From Brevibacillus brevis (lineage in GTDB: Bacteria; Bacillota; Bacilli; Brevibacillales; Brevibacillaceae), in the NCBI RefSeq assembly GCF_022026395.1, contig NZ_CP041767.1:2698501-2762500 (forward strand): 64,000 nucleotides of DNA, written 5' to 3'. The position numbers and the translations under genes were made by a program. Shown piece after piece: positions 60,206-64,000 of this stretch (its first letter is position 1; every line of letters starts with the position of its first letter). The notes beneath the pieces were generated by a model, which worked only from the letters and a program-made list of their open reading frames with translations, made no database searches and was not told the origin of the DNA.

Positions 60206-60970
60206 ATGAAGAGCGTAGATTTAAACTGTGATATGGGAGAAAGCTTTGGCGCTTACCGGATTGGGAATGACGAAGCGATTCTTCGCTATGTCAGCTCGGC
60301 AAATGTCGCTTGTGGTTTCCATGCAGGAGACCCTGGAACGATGAGAAAAACAGTGCAAATGGCTTTGGAGGCAGGTGTGGCAATTGGTGCCCATCCCGGA
60401 TTCGCTGATTTGGTCGGCTTCGGTCGCCGCAACATGGAGATTTCCCCCGAAGAGGCGTATGATCTAGTCGTGTACCAAATCGGCTCCCTGCAAGGCTTTG
60501 TGCGGGCTGAAGGGGGCGTCATGCATCATGTGAAGCCACATGGTGCCTTGTACAATATGGCAGCCACAAGACCCGCTCTGGCCGAGTCTATCGCGTTGGC
60601 CATCTACAAAGTAAATCCGGAACTGGTGTTGTATGGCTTGGCGGGAAGCGAATTGACGCGTGCTGGCGAAAAAATCGGACTAGCTACAGCGCACGAAGTG
60701 TTTGCCGACCGCACGTATCAGCAGGATGGCACGCTGACACCGCGCAATCAGCCGAATGCGATGATTACGGACCAACAGCAATCCCTCCAGCAAGTCATTC
60801 GTATGGTGAGGGACGGGCTCGTCCTAACCCAGCAAGGCGTGGACATCCCGATTCAGGCCGATACCATTTGTATTCATGGCGACGGTGCCCACGCGTTGGA
60901 ATTCGCGCAGAGTATTCGAGAGGCATTGTTAGTAGCCGGTATTCCGATAGTAGCACGAGTTGCCCGATAG
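60206..60970 (+). CDS. pxpA: 5-oxoprolinase subunit PxpA (LamB/YcsF family)
   Basis: Subunit that binds 5-oxoproline and completes its ATP-dependent hydrolysis to glutamate. 254 residues; the metal/substrate-binding pattern is [53 protein letters not shown] and [11 protein letters not shown]. The RBS is GGTGGAGG five bases before ATG. It ends inside a strong terminator hairpin, closing the operon. Confidence 0.95.
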   Translation: MKSVDLNCDMGESFGAYRIGNDEAILRYVSSANVACGFHAGDPGTMRKTVQMALEAGVAIGAHPGFADLVGFGRRNMEISPEEAYDLVVYQIGSLQGFVRAEGGVMHHVKPHGALYNMAATRPALAESIALAIYKVNPELVLYGLAGSELTRAGEKIGLATAHEVFADRTYQQDGTLTPRNQPNAMITDQQQSLQQVIRMVRDGLVLTQQGVDIPIQADTICIHGDGAHALEFAQSIREALLVAGIPIVARVAR

Positions 60971-60988
60971 ACATCTATCGGGCTTTTT
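60962..60988 (+). terminator. Terminator of the pyroglutamate operon
   Basis: GCCCGATAG / CTATCGGGC with a 4-base loop and TTTTT. The stem contains the pxpA stop codon and the last codons of the convergent gerAB-like gene. Confidence 0.93.
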
Positions 60989-62108
60989 CTGTTTCTGCAC
61001 CGGGGGTCTGGTATTGTGTGGTACTTCGCTTTTTCCCCCAGAGAAGGAAGAGCAGGAACAGCAGGGGGATATAGCCAAAAATAAAAACGATGCTCACTTT
61101 CCCGTAAAAATGGAGTGCCATGAGCAAAGGAGTCGTACCTTTGAGCAGATAGGAACCCATTGCCAAAGATACTAGGAGAAGCAAAAGAGCGCGGAATTGA
61201 CTGATGCCAAATATTTGCTTCATTCCGCGAATAACCCCCCATAGATTGAGACAGATGTTTGGCAAAATCACGAACAGCCAGAGAGAGATTACAATGAACT
61301 CCAATCGCTGCAAAATCGGAATTTCGACGATTTTGAGCATGGTCAAGGTCGGCCAAATAATCTTATCCAGTTCACCATGGCTAAACATGAGGAATGTTAC
61401 AATAGCGACGGCTACATACAGGAGCGTGCTAAAAAGGACGCCAGCGTGTGCCCATTTTTGCGAGTGAGCTGCTCGCTTGATAAACGGGTAGTAGAAGAAC
61501 AGTAGTTCAAAGCCCATATAATTGATAACAGCGTCTTTGGCAGACGCGAACAAGGCGGTAAAGCTATGCGAAAACATCGGAAACAAGTTATTCGGGCGAG
61601 CGTACTCGAAAGGGAATAGAAACAAAGGAAGCATCAATATCGCCGGAATCACCACACCAAAAAAGCAGACGCCCGTAACCGTACGAAAACCACCAGCAAC
61701 AATGTACAAAATGAGGAGCAAAATAATCAGCGTCGTACTCCATGTATGCATGAGAGGGAAAATAAACTGCTTCACAATACTGACATAAGAACGCAAGATG
61801 AGAAAAGCAGCCATCCAGACGTAGATTAATACGACAAAGCTCATTAATTTTCCTAGCCATTTTCCAAAGCAGAGCTCGTGAAGGGAGAATAAATCATGGC
61901 CCCCCGCATTCAACATGAAATAGAGCATCCAAATAATGAGATGGATGCTTGCCCCGGCAAGTAGAAGGGAGATCCAGGCATCGTATCCGGCATGGGCTAC
62001 GATTGTCCGTTGAAACCCTAGTATTCCGACCCCCACGATATTGGCGTGCACGAGAAAAAATACAAAAAAAGGTGAAACCATCGCGCTTTCCCGAATGGAA
62101 GTACTCAC
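60975..62108 (-). CDS. gerAB: Spore germination receptor B subunit (GerAB family)
   Basis: Membrane subunit of a nutrient germinant receptor in the spore inner membrane, an APC-superfamily-like protein of 377 residues with about ten hydrophobic spans. The conserved VSPFFVFFLVHANIVGVGILGF start, SFTALFASAKDAVINYMGFELLFFYYPF, and FVILPNICLNLWGVIRGM support the GerAB family. Starts at GTG with AGGAGGG. Last in a three-gene minus-strand operon, 21 bases after the gerAC-type gene. Which germinant is recognised is not visible. Confidence 0.9.
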   Translation of the reverse strand: MSTSIRESAMVSPFFVFFLVHANIVGVGILGFQRTIVAHAGYDAWISLLLAGASIHLIIWMLYFMLNAGGHDLFSLHELCFGKWLGKLMSFVVLIYVWMAAFLILRSYVSIVKQFIFPLMHTWSTTLIILLLILYIVAGGFRTVTGVCFFGVVIPAILMLPLFLFPFEYARPNNLFPMFSHSFTALFASAKDAVINYMGFELLFFYYPFIKRAAHSQKWAHAGVLFSTLLYVAVAIVTFLMFSHGELDKIIWPTLTMLKIVEIPILQRLEFIVISLWLFVILPNICLNLWGVIRGMKQIFGISQFRALLLLLVSLAMGSYLLKGTTPLLMALHFYGKVSIVFIFGYIPLLFLLFLLWGKKRSTTQYQTPGAETEKAR

Positions 62109-62129
62109 CTGATCCCTCCTGGTTATTCA

Positions 62130-63200
62130 TTACTCACCTGTTTGCTCCAGCTTGATCGAAGCAGTCACTGCGATTTTCATTTGTGGATAAATCTTTTTGA
62201 AGTGGGAGTAGTTCCATGAAACGCTTCGACTGCGAACCAAATCACCAAATCCAACCGGATCAACTTCAAGTTTCTGCAAATGCTTCACAAAGCTCGTCGC
62301 CTCTTTTTGCAGGTACGCGGAAAGTTCTTTTTCCATTTGATGGAGGACTTGTGGATTGGATAATTGCAGCCACTTTGAATAATCTTTGATTTGTCCATTT
62401 ACCGTGAGCTTTACCATGATGCTGGGAACAGGCTCTGTCGTATTGACATCGAAGGCGGCATGGGAATGCAGATTTTTCAAAAGTCCGGATTCTTTTCGAT
62501 TGTTGATCGTCACCTCAAATGGAATCTGACCACTCTTGGCTTTTTCGACCATGATTTTGAGTAAAAAGCTTTCTTTTGAATGGATGCGATGCACGAATTT
62601 GTCATCTCGGAAAAGCGCGAGACCATCCAGCTTCACTCTGTCATTATGCATCACGAAATAGGGAAGGTAAGGATCGCGACCCTCACCATAAAAATTAAAC
62701 AAGAAAATATGCAAGTTGGTCTTGGGCAAATTCAACGTTTTGATATTCTGAGCGACGCTATCGGAGATGAAAAAAGGAATTTGCATATGGCGAATGCCTT
62801 TCAAAATCGTCATTGCCTTTGGTTCTGCAACAGCGAGTTGAAGGCGAAAACCAATAGCTGGATCGCGGCAAAGCGTATGCACCAGCGTTTCCACTCCGTT
62901 TTCTGCATATTTCCTCCCAACTATAACGGAGCGCAATTGCCCAAGCTCCACTTGAGAAGGCGTGATGGCATTAAAATCAGGGAGGATCGTAAATAAATTC
63001 GAGCTTTTCGTTTCCAATAGCTCTATCTGAGTCTTTTCCTTTCCGTATATGTGAGTAATGGCTGCCCCTTTTATTTTTTGGTCTTCGAGATCGAGACCCA
63101 GTGAATGAATCAATTGTACTTCGCTGACAATTCGAGTCGAAGAGCAGCCAGCCAAGATCACTATCAATAGCACCACTGTCCATTTCCTTTTTGCAAGCAT
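62130..63200 (-). CDS. gerAC: Spore germination receptor C lipoprotein (GerAC family)
   Basis: Membrane-anchored lipoprotein of 356 residues. The lipobox is ILAGCSS, with the modified Cys at residue 19. The Ger(x)C pattern is seen in SEVQLIHSLGLDLEDQKIKGAAITHIYG and the C-terminal GERCHCX-like stretch SWNYSHFKKIYPQMKIAVTASIKLEQTG. It complements GerAA and GerAB in the receptor. In the operon, the C gene lies between A and B, not after B. The AAGGAG RBS is present. Confidence 0.93.
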   Translation of the reverse strand: MLAKRKWTVVLLIVILAGCSSTRIVSEVQLIHSLGLDLEDQKIKGAAITHIYGKEKTQIELLETKSSNLFTILPDFNAITPSQVELGQLRSVIVGRKYAENGVETLVHTLCRDPAIGFRLQLAVAEPKAMTILKGIRHMQIPFFISDSVAQNIKTLNLPKTNLHIFLFNFYGEGRDPYLPYFVMHNDRVKLDGLALFRDDKFVHRIHSKESFLLKIMVEKAKSGQIPFEVTINNRKESGLLKNLHSHAAFDVNTTEPVPSIMVKLTVNGQIKDYSKWLQLSNPQVLHQMEKELSAYLQKEATSFVKHLQKLEVDPVGFGDLVRSRSVSWNYSHFKKIYPQMKIAVTASIKLEQTGE

Positions 63201-63223
63201 GGTTTCCTCGATGGCTCCTTCTT

Positions 63224-64000
63224 CTATTCATCAATGTCTCTTTTTTGAGTCGCCTTGTCAGGATCGTACCTCCATTGTGAGATGACGCGCATAACAGCAG
63301 ACCTTTTGGCTGTGTGGCTGTAGGAAGAGCGAATGAAGCTGTCCGCGAAGCTGCGTCTGCGAAAAGGGTAAAGCGGAGCCAGATAAGGTGTTCCCAACGA
63401 TTTGAGTTGAAGCAGATGAGTCAGCATGAACATTAAACCGATGGCAATTCCAAGCCCGCCCCAAATTCCAGCCAAAACAATGAGCGGGAAGCGCAGAAAA
63501 CGGATCGTGTTTGACATTTTATAGATGGGGGTGGTAAAAGAGGCAAGTGCCGATAGAGCTACGATGATTAGCAAAATATTACTGGTCAAGGCTGCTTCTA
63601 CTGATGCTTGTCCAATGACGATTCCACCTACGATGCCAAGAGTTTGTCCGACCTTTGTCGGGAGCCTTGCACCTGCTTCTCGCAAGAATTCGATCGTCAG
63701 CTCCAAGAAAAGCACTTCCAAGACGGGAGGAAAAGGGACGTACTTCCTCGATAAAATGATCGGAGCCAGCATGTCTTGCGGGATCATTTCCAAGTGAAAG
63801 GTGAGAACCGCCGTATAGGCAGGAGTCATCAAGATCGAAAAAAGCACTCCGAAAATGCGAATCAACCGAAATAAGGATGATAAGATCCACGGTAAATAAT
63901 AATCCTCGGGAGAAATGAAGAAATCAAAGATGGTTGTTGGACCTGTAATGACATACGGGGAAGCGTCGGAAATAATCACGATTTGCCCGAGAGTTAACGC
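63224..64000 (-). CDS. gerAA: Spore germination receptor A subunit (GerAA family), 5' end outside window
   Basis: C-terminal part of the A subunit, with the frame open to the last base of the window. Membrane helices dominate: the GPTTIFDFFISPEDYYLPWILSSLFRLIRIFGVLFSILMTPAYTAVL segment, then MIPQDMLAPIILSRKYVPFPPVLEVLFLELTIEFLREAGARLPTKVGQTLGIVGG, both hallmarks of GerAA/GerBA proteins. A hydrophilic tail ends TQKRDIDE. Some 230-250 residues are still missing upstream. First gene of the A-C-B operon. Confidence 0.92.
   Translation of the reverse strand, partial: ALTLGQIVIISDASPYVITGPTTIFDFFISPEDYYLPWILSSLFRLIRIFGVLFSILMTPAYTAVLTFHLEMIPQDMLAPIILSRKYVPFPPVLEVLFLELTIEFLREAGARLPTKVGQTLGIVGGIVIGQASVEAALTSNILLIIVALSALASFTTPIYKMSNTIRFLRFPLIVLAGIWGGLGIAIGLMFMLTHLLQLKSLGTPYLAPLYPFRRRSFADSFIRSSYSHTAKRSAVMRVISQWRYDPDKATQKRDIDE

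Noticed and set aside
1-64000. Prophage, CRISPR array or complete insertion sequence
   Set aside because: No transposase, phage structural or cas genes and no regularly spaced repeats were seen.

Overview
The window looks like chromosomal DNA of a spore-forming Bacillota bacterium with a moderate GC content, most likely a Brevibacillus-like member of the Paenibacillaceae/Brevibacillaceae. This rests on a gerA-type germination operon, a CotF-type coat protein, a bacillithiol-disulfide reductase (YpdA) homologue, an XerS-type recombinase, an SLH-domain GH18 protein, a YwqB/YwqA-like SWIM-SNF2 pair, and strong AGGAGG ribosome binding sites with frequent GTG and TTG starts. The genus is inferred, not proven. 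No prophage, CRISPR array, rRNA operon or complete insertion sequence was seen.

Layout. 1-5331: operon for a complete ECF vitamin-type transporter (A1, A2, T, S) followed by a P1-family self-processing peptidase and an M20 amidohydrolase. 5476-8612: oligoendopeptidase F, a small protein and a LysM-SH3-NlpC/P60 wall hydrolase. 8790-9078: tRNA-Asp, tRNA-Thr and tRNA-Leu. 9258-16394: ferredoxin-NADP reductase behind a Fur-like box, VanW-like protein, FAH-family hydrolase, a tandem NlpC/P60 protein with one dead domain, acyl-CoA synthetase and a monofunctional glycosyltransferase. 16462-20544: XerS, a 2Fe-2S ferredoxin, and the kbl-tdh threonine degradation pair with a perfect cre match upstream. 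20678-22924: a cluster of small, probably sporulation-related genes. 23002-29183: GH18 protein, YpdA, HIT, BAAT-like hydrolase, Rrf2 regulator and Ada. 29371-32462: ethanolamine ammonia-lyase genes preceded by an ANTAR-less receiver and by a leader with two A1/G4 hexaloop hairpins. 32578-32814: a MITE-like palindromic element. 32837-43359: WYL regulator, effector-binding protein, VTT-family membrane protein, a two-component system, transporters, and an HxlR-controlled LLM/quinone-reductase cluster.

43500-45400 is an AT-rich scar: the 3' end of a SulP permease gene, a broken trypsin-like protease gene, a DUF3221-like lipoprotein and a GC-rich structured segment ending in a terminator. 45462-48078 is a Fur-box-controlled operon of an exporter-fold ABC transporter and a FhuF-type ferric-siderophore reductase. 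48202-50160 encodes an EAL-PAS-histidine kinase fusion. 50188-54792 holds a SWIM protein, an SNF2 helicase and a 45-residue protein. 55031-56870 holds EamA and YitT membrane proteins. 56970-60970 is a pyroglutamate salvage operon (IclR, Pcp, PxpB, PxpC, PxpA). 60975-64000 is a gerA-type operon in the order A-C-B on the minus strand, cut by the window end.

The most unusual items are the ANTAR-type RNA leader paired with an ANTAR-less receiver, the Fur-controlled ABC/FhuF operon, the EAL-sensor kinase fusion, the MITE-like element and the GC-rich RNA candidate at about 45250-45400.
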